A stretch of DNA of 36,388 nt from JBCDHN01 sp964351855. GTDB taxonomy: Bacteria > Verrucomicrobiota > Verrucomicrobiia > Verrucomicrobiales > DEV007. The position numbers and the translations under genes were made by a program. The stretch covers positions 1 to 36,388 of the forward strand of contig CAYGQD010000050.1 of the NCBI GenBank assembly GCA_964351855.1, written 5' to 3'. The stretch's first letter is position 1; each line of letters opens with the position of its first letter. The notes under the pieces were generated by a model, which saw only the letters and a list, made by a program, of their open reading frames with translations, was not told the DNA's origin and searched no databases. Below, piece after piece: positions 28,102 through 35,326 of the stretch.

Positions 28102-30081
28102 ATGGCAAGCCTTCTCCCAGCTACGGACAGAGCTTCCTCGGGGTTCTGGAAAACGTTGCGTCGGCAATATGCGCCGGTGCCGTTTTTCACCCATCAAATG
28201 GGATGCGCCTTGAAGTCGGGGAAGGAGGGCCCTACGGATCAGGAACGGCTGCGACGCATTAACGAACTCGCTCCCGAGCTAGCCAAGCGCAACGTCGATT
28301 CGCTTGCCGCGCTTGCCCGACAGGCTCTAGATGAGGTGAGGGCCGGACGTCCACTGGAAGAAACCCTGGATTTCAGCTTTGCCTTGGTCCGGGAAATGAG
28401 CAGGCGCCTGCTGGGCCTATTTCCTTACGACGTCCAGATTCTGGGTGGGCTAGCCTTGGCTCGTGGGGCGATCGCGGAAATGGCGACCGGGGAGGGGAAA
28501 ACGCTGGTGCAGTTGCTTCCGGCTTTCTATTTTGGCTTGACGGGTAAAGGGGTGCATGTGGCCACGGCCAATGGTTATCTGGCCGAGCGGGATCACGCTT
28601 TTGGTCAACCGGTCTACGAAGCGCTGGGGCTAACCTCAGCCCTTTTGCCGGAACGCGTGCCCCCTTTTCGCAAACGCCAGGCCTACCTTGCGGACGTTAC
28701 CTATGGAACGGGTTCCGAGTTCGGCTTCGACTACCTGCGCGATCAGCTGGCCTTGCTTCGTCAGCCGGAATTGCAGCCTGGAGAGAAACTCTGGAATGAC
28801 CTGTTAGGGCGCAAGTCGCAATCCATCTTACAAGCGCAACGCGGCCTGCATGTCGCCATTATCGACGAAGCGGATGCGATCCTTATCGATGAAGCCGTTA
28901 CCCCTCTGCTCATCAGCGGTCGTAACAACGGCGAAAACCCGGACTCCGGGCTCTATCTTGCCGCTCGTGATCTGTTGAACGAACTGGAGGAGGGCGTCGA
29001 TTTCGAAACGGACGCAACGAAGCGCCAGGCGAATCTCACGGAAGGCGGGCATGACCGGATCCACCAGATGAACTGCGAAATCGATCGCAACCTCCTCAAG
29101 AGACCTTGGTATCGCTACGTCGAGAATGCCCTGCGTGCGCAGTTCACCCTCACCAAAGATCGGCATTATCTGGTGAGAGATGATTCTATCCTGATCATTG
29201 ACGAATTTACGGGCCGGGTGAAGGAAGGTAGCAGTTGGCGCGATGGTTTGCACCAGGCGGTCGAAGCGAAAGAAGGACTTCCCATCAATTGCGAAAGTGA
29301 ATCGCAGGCCAGCATCTCACGCCAGAAGTTCTATCGGCTCTATGATCGCGTTTGTGGCATGACCGGCACCGGCTTGGAGTCGGCGGGAGAGTTTTGGCAG
29401 GTCTATCAGTTGCCGGTGGTCCCAATTCCGCGCAACAAACCCTGCCGCCAACAACTTCAACCTCCGCGTGTGTTTGCCAAATCGGAGCACAAGCTGATCG
29501 CGGCCGTGGCCGAAATTCGGCGCCTCCATCAATTGGGCCAACCCGTTTTGGTGGGAACGCGGACCATCGAAAATAGCGAGCGACTTTCCGGCATGTTGAC
29601 CCGGGCCGAGATCCCGCATCAGCTTCTGAATGCGAACCAGGATCAATCGGAGGCGGAAGTCATTGCCGCAGCAGGCCAGCCTCACGCAGTCACCATCTCC
29701 ACGAATATGGCTGGGCGTGGTACCCACATCGACCTCGGGGAAGGCGTTGAAGAACTCGGAGGGCTTCACGTGATGGTCATCGAAATCGATGAAAGCCAGC
29801 GCATCGATCGGCAGTTGCTCGGTCGGGCCGCGCGTCAGGGCAAGCCGGGCTCTGGCCAGATCTTTCTATCCCTCGAAGACCATCTCATTTCCCGATTCGC
29901 CCCGGAACTGGCCGAGCGACTTCTCGAACAGCATGATTCTGCCGACTGGGAATTACCCGGTAAGCTCGCTCGCCAATTTGAGCGCATCCAGACCATCGCT
30001 GAAGTTCAAGCCTACCAGAATCGGCTCGCCACGATGGAGCAGGATCGCTGGAACGATGAAACCAAACTCCGCGTCGCTTGA
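28102..30081 (+). CDS. SecA-like preprotein translocase ATPase, short form
   Basis: A 659-residue SecA paralogue; housekeeping SecA is usually 800-950 residues. Conserved SecA motifs are present: MATGEGKT (Walker A, 127-134), YGTGSEFGFDYLRDQ (near 201-215), IIDEADAILIDEAVTPLLIS (DEAD box, 253-272), IIDEFTGRVKEG with DGLHQAVEAKEGLPI (near 365-395), GMTGTGLESAGEFW, TNMAGRGTHIDLG (534-546) and QLLGRAARQGKPGSG (571-585). In the last motif the usual first Arg of RGRxGRQG is Leu and one Gly is Ala. Sequence ends about 60 residues after the LSLEDHLISRF segment, so most of the helical scaffold/wing region and the C-terminal zinc-binding tail are missing. It would act as a motor at the cytoplasmic membrane. 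Its place between the TolC-like and HlyD genes suggests a dedicated role in exporting the giant protein rather than general secretion. Confidence 0.88.
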   Translation: MASLLPATDRASSGFWKTLRRQYAPVPFFTHQMGCALKSGKEGPTDQERLRRINELAPELAKRNVDSLAALARQALDEVRAGRPLEETLDFSFALVREMSRRLLGLFPYDVQILGGLALARGAIAEMATGEGKTLVQLLPAFYFGLTGKGVHVATANGYLAERDHAFGQPVYEALGLTSALLPERVPPFRKRQAYLADVTYGTGSEFGFDYLRDQLALLRQPELQPGEKLWNDLLGRKSQSILQAQRGLHVAIIDEADAILIDEAVTPLLISGRNNGENPDSGLYLAARDLLNELEEGVDFETDATKRQANLTEGGHDRIHQMNCEIDRNLLKRPWYRYVENALRAQFTLTKDRHYLVRDDSILIIDEFTGRVKEGSSWRDGLHQAVEAKEGLPINCESESQASISRQKFYRLYDRVCGMTGTGLESAGEFWQVYQLPVVPIPRNKPCRQQLQPPRVFAKSEHKLIAAVAEIRRLHQLGQPVLVGTRTIENSERLSGMLTRAEIPHQLLNANQDQSEAEVIAAAGQPHAVTISTNMAGRGTHIDLGEGVEELGGLHVMVIEIDESQRIDRQLLGRAARQGKPGSGQIFLSLEDHLISRFAPELAERLLEQHDSADWELPGKLARQFERIQTIAEVQAYQNRLATMEQDRWNDETKLRVA

Positions 30082-30106
30082 AGCCGTGAACCTTGAACCA
30101 AAACCT

Positions 30107-30940
30107 ATGCAAACCTCTTTCCTGATCGCCTTTTGTCTCACGCTGCTTCCTACCCTGCTCAGCGGCCAGACCACCCTTGTCGGCAGCACCCAACCGATCC
30201 GGGAAATTCAGATGTCCTTCCCGGAGGCTGGAGTCATTGCCCAGATTCCCGTCCAGGAAGGTCAAACCGTGACCGAGGGACAGTTGCTGAGTAAGCTCGA
30301 TACCCAGGTGCTGGAAGCGACGCTGCGGATCGCCAAGATCAAGGCCGAAAGCCGCTCCTCGATCCAATCCGCTCAAGCGAACTGGAATTTGCGCCGACGC
30401 CGACTGGATGAATTGGAGCGGCTCGCCAAGACGGGAAGCGCGAACCGCGATGAAGTCGGACGGGCCCTAACGGAATTCGAAGTCGCGGATGCGGAACTGG
30501 CGGCTGCCAAGGAAGAGGTCGCCACCTTGGCGATCCAGGTTGAGCAAATCGCCGCACAGATTGAGCGCCACACCCTTCGCAGTCCGTTTGATGGAGTTGT
30601 CACCCGGATCTTCCCGGAAACCGGTGAAAATGTGCAGCCTGGGCGGGGGCCGGTCGTCACCGTCGTGAAATTGGATCAGCTCCGTCTCGTTCTCCACGTC
30701 GAGCACCAAGCGGTGCAGCAACTCCAGCCGGGACAGACCGTTCCCGTGCGCCGTTTGGACGGCAATCAAGATCCGATTCAGGCGCGGGTAGAGTTCGTCA
30801 GCCCGGTGACCGATGCAGCTAGCGGCACCACGCGGATCAAGCTCATTCTAGACAACGTGGACGGGGAACACCGTTCAGGAGCCAAGTATTCGGTGGATTT
30901 GAACGACCTCCAGCCGGGATTGGCTCAGGTTCACCCGTGA
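30107..30940 (+). CDS. HlyD/RND-type periplasmic adaptor subunit
   Basis: A 277-residue membrane-fusion protein. A signal peptide is clear (MQTSFLIAFCLTLLPTLLSG, about 1-20). Lipoyl-like half-motifs lie at about 38-65 (PEAGVIAQIPVQEGQTVTEG) and 157-186 (LRSPFDGVVTRIFPETGENV), flanking a coiled-coil hairpin (about 66-155). A beta-barrel region follows (about 190-270). It is short for the family, like minimal RND-type adaptors. No RND pump or ABC exporter gene accompanies it. The ATG at 30107 is preferred for the signal peptide; an in-frame ATG at 30056 would overlap the end of the SecA-like gene. Last gene of the export operon; I see no clear terminator hairpin after it. It would couple inner-membrane components to the TolC-like protein. 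Confidence 0.87.
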   Translation: MQTSFLIAFCLTLLPTLLSGQTTLVGSTQPIREIQMSFPEAGVIAQIPVQEGQTVTEGQLLSKLDTQVLEATLRIAKIKAESRSSIQSAQANWNLRRRRLDELERLAKTGSANRDEVGRALTEFEVADAELAAAKEEVATLAIQVEQIAAQIERHTLRSPFDGVVTRIFPETGENVQPGRGPVVTVVKLDQLRLVLHVEHQAVQQLQPGQTVPVRRLDGNQDPIQARVEFVSPVTDAASGTTRIKLILDNVDGEHRSGAKYSVDLNDLQPGLAQVHP

Positions 30941-31011
30941 AGACACCTGGCTGGGAAGTAACCGTCATGCCTCGAAAAGTGATAATCCAACCGGAGTGAG
31001 GGAATAAGGAG

Positions 31012-31085
31012 TCGGGGTGACAGGATTCGAACCTGCGACCTCGTCGTCCCGAACGACGCGCGCTACCAAACTGCGCTACACCCCG
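31012..31085 (-). tRNA. tRNA-Pro (anticodon CGG)
   Basis: On the minus strand a full cloverleaf can be drawn. The acceptor stem is CGGGGTG/CACCCCG with discriminator A, the D arm is GCGC/GCGC, and the anticodon stem CGTCG/CGACG encloses loop TTCGGGA (anticodon CGG). The T arm is GCAGG-TTCGAAT-CCTGT. CCA is not encoded. GATAAT on the minus strand at 31095-31100 is a plausible -10 box just upstream. It reads toward the end of the export operon. Confidence 0.96.
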
Positions 31086-31399
31086 AGGTTGCTAATTATC
31101 AACGATTTGCGTCGATGATGACTGCTTGGAAATGACCACTGTTCATCGGCATTGAACTCCGTAAGTTACAAACATAAACCAGCACCAGAAATGAAAGGCC
31201 GGTTCGAAAATGACTAATTCGCCAATGATCGATGAGCGGCTACTATGCGCTTATCGAGATCAAAGGCAAGAAAGTTCGTTGAAGCCTGAAAACGATCAAT
31301 CCGACCCAGCAAAGCGGCGGCTGAGTGGGTTCAAGGATGATAGCAAAGAGCCCGGTCAATCGCATTTCCTTGGTAATCCCGAAGCCCGCAAACGGGTTC
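31086..31399. other. Intergenic stretch, no gene seen
   Basis: This 314-base stretch lies between the tRNA and the aspartoacylase-family gene. It probably contains the tRNA promoter at its left end. A plus-strand open frame starting at 31210 has no recognisable protein features and runs into the antisense of the next gene, so I do not call it. No terminator hairpin with a T-run was found. Confidence 0.6.
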
Positions 31400-32602
31400 C
31401 TAACCTCGTCGGAACCAACTGCGCTTCCGCGGCGGTGCGGGGACGTCTGGGGGCTCCTCAGTGAGTTGCTGCTCCAGAGGTGGTGCGGCCGCCGCGACGA
31501 AGTCGAGAACCGGAGCGGCGGGCGGTTGTGGTAGGACCAGCTCACCCTCTTCGTTTTCCGCGAAGACCGGCACATCGAACTGTTGGTTGAAGCGAAGTTC
31601 ACTCGAAGAAATGGCCTGTTCTGCCTCGGCGAGGTTCTCTGCGGCGGCGAGGTGGAACAAGGCGTCGCCTTGATCGACGACCGCTTGTTTGGTCCGGCCA
31701 ATCACAATCCCGGAGCGGTTGGAGCGTACTTCGTAGGATCGACCACTAAACGGATCACCAATCCTTCCGAGAAGTCGTCCTTTTTCCACCGCCCATCCCA
31801 GCTCGATGGCCGGGGAGAGAACTCCGCCATGGGGAGCGCGCTCCCACCAGGATTCGCTGCAAATCACTGTGGGATGAGGTGTGATATCGGCGTGTTCGCC
31901 CGGGAGCATGCCGAGATGCTCCATCGCTGAGAAGGTCCCTTTCACCCCGAGATAAACCGTCATTCGCTCGACGATGGAAGCCTCTCCGCCTTCAAACATG
32001 AGCATCGGCTTCCCCGCTTTGGTGAATTCGGACCGGAGCGAGCCGTCGCGGACCGAGGATACAATGATGATGGGAGAGCCGAAGGACTTGGCAAAGGCAA
32101 TCAGGGCGGGATCATGAGACGAAACCCGAATTTGAGGCACATTGGGACGATCTTCCGCTCCGGTGTGGAAGTCGATTCCGTGGCTGCACTTCGCGGCCAG
32201 TTCGCGTTTGATGACATGAGCCAGCCGAGCGCCAAAGGAGCCCTTGGCCGCTCCAGGAAAGAGCCGATTCAAGTCCTTTCGATCCGGCAGATAGCGGCTT
32301 CGGGCCAGAAACGCGGGCCGATTCACCACCGGAACCGCAATCAAATCCCCACTTAGATGCTGGAGCCGTTTGCTGACCAAGACTCGTCGCACTACCTCCA
32401 CGCCATTCACTTCGTCACCGTGGACCGCGCCACAGATCAGGAGTCTTGGCCCCGGTTTACTTCCCCGTTTGACCCAGACCGTCAGGTGGACCATTTCATT
32501 GGTCACCAGTTGGCCGATCGGCAGTTCCACCACCCCTTCTTCTCCGGGAAGAAAGCGTTGATCCCCAATGACGAGGGGCTGATTGAATTCGGAGTCTTTC
32601 AT
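31400..32602 (-). CDS. Succinylglutamate desuccinylase/aspartoacylase-family zinc hydrolase
   Basis: A 400-residue protein of the AstE/AspA (M14-like) family, which remove acyl groups from amino acids or related amides with a bound Zn2+. Zinc ligands are visible in ICGAVHGDEVNG (H61, E64) and GIDFHTGA (H146), and DRKDLNRLFPG (107-117) is the family's substrate-binding segment. A catalytic Glu is likely in MLMFEGGEAS. The last 45 residues are a Pro/Ala-rich tail ending RKRSWFRRG, outside the domain. The frame is open to 32776, but the ATG at 32602 starts the recognisable domain and has GGTGA 4 bases before it. It lies 183 bases downstream of the GspE-type gene on the same strand. Substrate is unknown. 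Confidence 0.85.
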   Translation of the reverse strand: MKDSEFNQPLVIGDQRFLPGEEGVVELPIGQLVTNEMVHLTVWVKRGSKPGPRLLICGAVHGDEVNGVEVVRRVLVSKRLQHLSGDLIAVPVVNRPAFLARSRYLPDRKDLNRLFPGAAKGSFGARLAHVIKRELAAKCSHGIDFHTGAEDRPNVPQIRVSSHDPALIAFAKSFGSPIIIVSSVRDGSLRSEFTKAGKPMLMFEGGEASIVERMTVYLGVKGTFSAMEHLGMLPGEHADITPHPTVICSESWWERAPHGGVLSPAIELGWAVEKGRLLGRIGDPFSGRSYEVRSNRSGIVIGRTKQAVVDQGDALFHLAAAENLAEAEQAISSSELRFNQQFDVPVFAENEEGELVLPQPPAAPVLDFVAAAAPPLEQQLTEEPPDVPAPPRKRSWFRRG

Positions 32603-32785
32603 GAATTCACCATGATAATCTGAGGTAAGGTTTTTACGCGGGAAATGTTGGGAACGGGAGGAGGAATTTTTCTTCCCGCCAAGTTCTTCCCTGGGGATTC
32701 GAAACGCTTCTCCGCTGGAATACCTCTGTTCGTGGCGTCGGTTCCGTTTGCCGATGGAGTAGCGGGTTGAAGCCACGCCGGAGAA

Positions 32786-34471
32786 CTAGCCCACTTCGGC
32801 GGTGTTCGCGATCACCTCTTCGATCGTGGTGCGCCCTTCCGCCACTTTGGCCCAGCCGTAGGGGCGCAGTTGGGTCATCCCGTCGCGAATGGCTTGGCCT
32901 TTGAGTTCGGCGTTGGGGCGATTCTGGGTGATCAGCTCCTGCATCGCGTTGGTGACTTGGCAGATCTCGACGATGGCCATGCGCCCGCGGAAGCCGGTGT
33001 CGCGACAGGCGCGGCAGCCTTTTGCCTGCAGAATGCGGTCTTTCCATTCCAGGGGAAAGCCGATTCGTTGCAGCTCGGCTTCTTCGAAGATGGCCGGTTC
33101 TTTGCAGTGATCGCAGAGCGTCCGGACCAGCCGCTGGGCGAGGAAGGCCCGGACGGAGGAGGCGATGAGGAACGGTTCCACCCCCATATCGAGCAGGCGC
33201 GAAATTCCACCGACGGCGTCGTTCGTGTGCAGGGTGCTGAAGACGAGGTGGCCGGTGAGGGCACCGCGCACCGCGATTTCGGTGGTTTCGAGATCGCGCA
33301 TTTCCCCGACCATGATGACATTGGGATCACCCCGGAGGATGGAGCGCAAGCCCGCCGCGAAGGTCAGGCCGATCTCCGGTTTGACCGCGATCTGGACGAC
33401 GCCGTCCAGCTTGTTTTCGACCGGGTCTTCCACTGTGACGATGCGGCGGTCTTTCGTGTTCAGTTGGCGGAGGAAGGTGTAGAGCGTGGTCGATTTTCCG
33501 GAACCGGTCGGGCCGGTCACGAGAATGATCCCGTTGGGCGATTTCAGCAGCTCGCGAATCATCGATTCCGTCTTTTCGTCGAGGCCGAGCATCGAGAAAT
33601 CGAACTTCTGCCGCGAGAGGAGACGCAGACTGACGCTTTCACCGTTGACGCTGGGGATCGTGGCAACGCGGACGTCAATCGGATCGCCGTCCAGCATCAG
33701 GTTGATCCGCCCGTCCTGAGGCAAGCGCCGCTCCGCGATGTCGAGCTGGGCCATGATCTTGAGTCGGGAGACGAGCGAGGACTGGAGCACCCGAATGTTC
33801 GGCGGCACGGTCACTTCCTGGAGCGCTCCATCGATCCGGTAGCGAATCCGCAGCCCGGTTTCGAGCGGTTCCACATGGATGTCGGTGGCCCGTTCCTTCA
33901 AGGCCTCGCGGAAGACTTGGTTAACGAATTTCATGACGCTGGCTTCCTCGTCTTCCTCATCCAGGATGCTGACCTCCTGCTTCATCTCGTCGTCTTCGAC
34001 TTCCTCGCGCCCTTCCACCATCTCATCGAAGTCTTCCGCCCCGACCCCGTAGCCGATTCGGAGGGATTCGAGCACCTGGTAGCGCGTGGTCACGGCCCAG
34101 GTCACGTTTTTGCTGAGTTCCTGCCCCACCGCTTGTTTCGCGACCAGATCGAAGGGATCATAGGTCAAAAGGCAGACGTCGGTCCCGTTCATGCGCCCCG
34201 GAAGAATGCGATGGCGCAGGGCCAGCTTGGCTGGAAATTTGGCGTGGAGCGGCTGGCTGAGGTCCAGTTCGCTTTCGGCGAGGAACTCCAGTCCGGTGGC
34301 GTTGGCCAGATTGCGGGCAAAGGCGGTTTCTTCGACCAAGTTCGCTTCGACCAAGGCTTCGACGAGAGACGCTTGCCGAGTCTGGGCAGATTGCAGAGTC
34401 TCCTCACAGCGATGCCGGTCCGTGCACCCGGATTCCAGGGCAATTTGGGTGAGGAGGGGAATGAGGGACAT
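32786..34471 (-). CDS. GspE/PilB-type secretion or pilus assembly ATPase
   Basis: A 561-residue hexameric ATPase that powers type II secretion pseudopilus or type IV pilus assembly at the inner membrane. The N-terminal domain (about 1-145) is the T2SSE_N/MshEN-like region. After an acidic linker (about 150-178, EEVEDDEMKQEVSILDEEDE), the ATPase core shows DIHVEP (197-202), Walker A GPTGSGKST (320-328), the Asp box, Walker B RGDPNVIMVGEMRD (380-393) and the His box STLHTNDA. A tetracysteine zinc site is formed by C453, C456, C486 and C489 (CDHC and CRAC). The Walker B region has RGDPN where RQDPD is usual. GspE and PilB cannot be told apart here; a GspF/PilC-type gene lies divergently 855 bases away. 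No clear Shine-Dalgarno is seen before the ATG. Confidence 0.93.
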   Translation of the reverse strand: MSLIPLLTQIALESGCTDRHRCEETLQSAQTRQASLVEALVEANLVEETAFARNLANATGLEFLAESELDLSQPLHAKFPAKLALRHRILPGRMNGTDVCLLTYDPFDLVAKQAVGQELSKNVTWAVTTRYQVLESLRIGYGVGAEDFDEMVEGREEVEDDEMKQEVSILDEEDEEASVMKFVNQVFREALKERATDIHVEPLETGLRIRYRIDGALQEVTVPPNIRVLQSSLVSRLKIMAQLDIAERRLPQDGRINLMLDGDPIDVRVATIPSVNGESVSLRLLSRQKFDFSMLGLDEKTESMIRELLKSPNGIILVTGPTGSGKSTTLYTFLRQLNTKDRRIVTVEDPVENKLDGVVQIAVKPEIGLTFAAGLRSILRGDPNVIMVGEMRDLETTEIAVRGALTGHLVFSTLHTNDAVGGISRLLDMGVEPFLIASSVRAFLAQRLVRTLCDHCKEPAIFEEAELQRIGFPLEWKDRILQAKGCRACRDTGFRGRMAIVEICQVTNAMQELITQNRPNAELKGQAIRDGMTQLRPYGWAKVAEGRTTIEEVIANTAEVG

Positions 34472-34568
34472 GGTTCGCGTGAATTGACGAGCAATCCAGC
34501 GGTAGGTTACGGAACCATTGGCCCTCGGCCAAGTGGATTCTTCTGGCAGATCGCTGTCTTAAAGCGTG

Positions 34569-34640
34569 TAGGACAGATTTGCAATCTGTGACCGCCAGCC
34601 CTGCGCAAAGGCACCGTCGACGGATTGAAAATCTGTCCTA
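34569..34640. repeat. Inverted repeat, 12-base arms (small repeat element)
   Basis: TAGGACAGATTT (34569-34580) is matched by its exact reverse complement AAATCTGTCCTA (34629-34640), with 48 bases between. The left arm also lies in a local palindrome (ACAGATT-TGC-AATCTGT). It sits in the noncoding gap upstream of the GspE-type gene. Its form suggests a REP-like or miniature dispersed repeat, or a structured RNA; no transposase is nearby. Confidence 0.6.
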
Positions 34641-34719
34641 GTGGTTCGTTTCATATAAAATATCGACATCTACTTGACACCGAGATTGCTCAATTCGAAA
34701 GATCGAAGGCGCGTCATTT

Positions 34720-35013
34720 GTGAACAACAGGTTGTTGGTTGATCTCGTTGATCCCCATCGGATCTCCAAGAGATGGATGGTTGGGGGCGGATGCGCCTTC
34801 GCAGGATCCTCCCTCCACCCACCACAGGATGCTCAGCTCATCGCCGAGCGCGGGCCGATGCCGCACTACCTCGCCGATGTCTACCTCCACCGCGCCCGCC
34901 TCTTCCACGAGCGCGACGAGCTGCCTAAGGCGAAGGCGTTGATTGAGGAGCTTGGGTATGGGCGGCGGTTTGAGGAGCTGGCGGATGCGGAGGCGGCGGC
35001 GGTGGATTGGTAA
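34720..35013 (+). pseudogene. Remnant of a TPR protein C-terminus
   Basis: A 97-codon frame whose last 60 residues (GPMPHYLADVYLHRARLF, then KALIEELGYGRR and ELADAEAA) resemble the C-terminal tetratricopeptide end of large STAND/AAA-type NTPases. The canonical pattern there is hLADhxLHRARLF...AxxLIEExGYxRRxxEL-DAE. The residues before it (about 1-40) do not look like protein of that family, and no body of such a gene is present on the left. I read it as the leftover tail of a deleted gene; it may also be translated as a small protein. It lies between the divergent GspE- and GspF-type genes. Confidence 0.45.
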
Positions 35014-35326
35014 TGGTGGCATCTTGCTGCCCGCGCAGACTCCCGCCCGAGGGCTCTGGGGTTGGACCACGAAAGAGGATGAAGAGGAAGAGGAAGTGCA
35101 AGAGCATGAAAGCAGGGGCTCTGCGGACTGATGAATGAGGACTCTTCATGTCCTTCTTGCTCTTCATGGTGGGATTCCTTCGTCTTCCGCGCTCGCCGCT
35201 TCGGGATCGCTGGTTTCGGAGGCGAAAGGATCGTAACTTCCCCGCATCGTCGGGGTTGATCTGAGCCGGATGATGTGGTGCGGTAGCGGTTCTTCATCGC
35301 GCCGTTCCTGACTGATCAAATTCGAT
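35014..35326. other. Intergenic stretch with no gene
   Basis: This 313-base gap before the GspF-type gene holds the nonamer repeat listed separately and presumably the promoter of that gene, which I cannot locate. Open frames on the minus strand here translate to low-complexity Lys/Glu/His-rich or Pro-rich peptides and are not convincing. Confidence 0.5.
35143..35176 (-). repeat. Short ATGAAG-type nonamer repeat
   Basis: On the minus strand the DNA reads ATGAAGAGC-AAGAAGGAC followed by ATGAAGAG, imperfect tandem nine-base units, preceded by CCACC. Similar ATGAAG-rich nonamer arrays occur between genes in other PVC genomes as far as I recall; I cannot check this here. It probably does not encode a protein. 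Confidence 0.4.

Noticed and set aside
31012..31085. tRNA as an integration (att) site
   Set aside because: No integrase, no direct repeat of the tRNA 3' end nearby, and no change in gene type that would mark an island boundary.
31210..31464. Small plus-strand frame of 84 codons after the tRNA
   Set aside because: No ribosome binding site, no recognisable features, composition like noncoding DNA, and it overlaps the 3' end of the aspartoacylase-family gene in antisense.
32603..32785. Imperfect hairpin (GGGAGGAGGAATTTTTCTTCCCG) as a terminator, and extension of the aspartoacylase-family gene to 32776
   Set aside because: The stem is mismatched and not followed by a T-run in the right direction; the extra 58 codons are basic, low in family similarity and precede a better-placed ATG.
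32870..34591. Long plus-strand open frame (573 codons) opposite the GspE-type gene
   Set aside because: It is the exact antisense of a clearly recognised ATPase with all catalytic motifs; long antisense frames are common in GC-rich genes and its translation has no family features.
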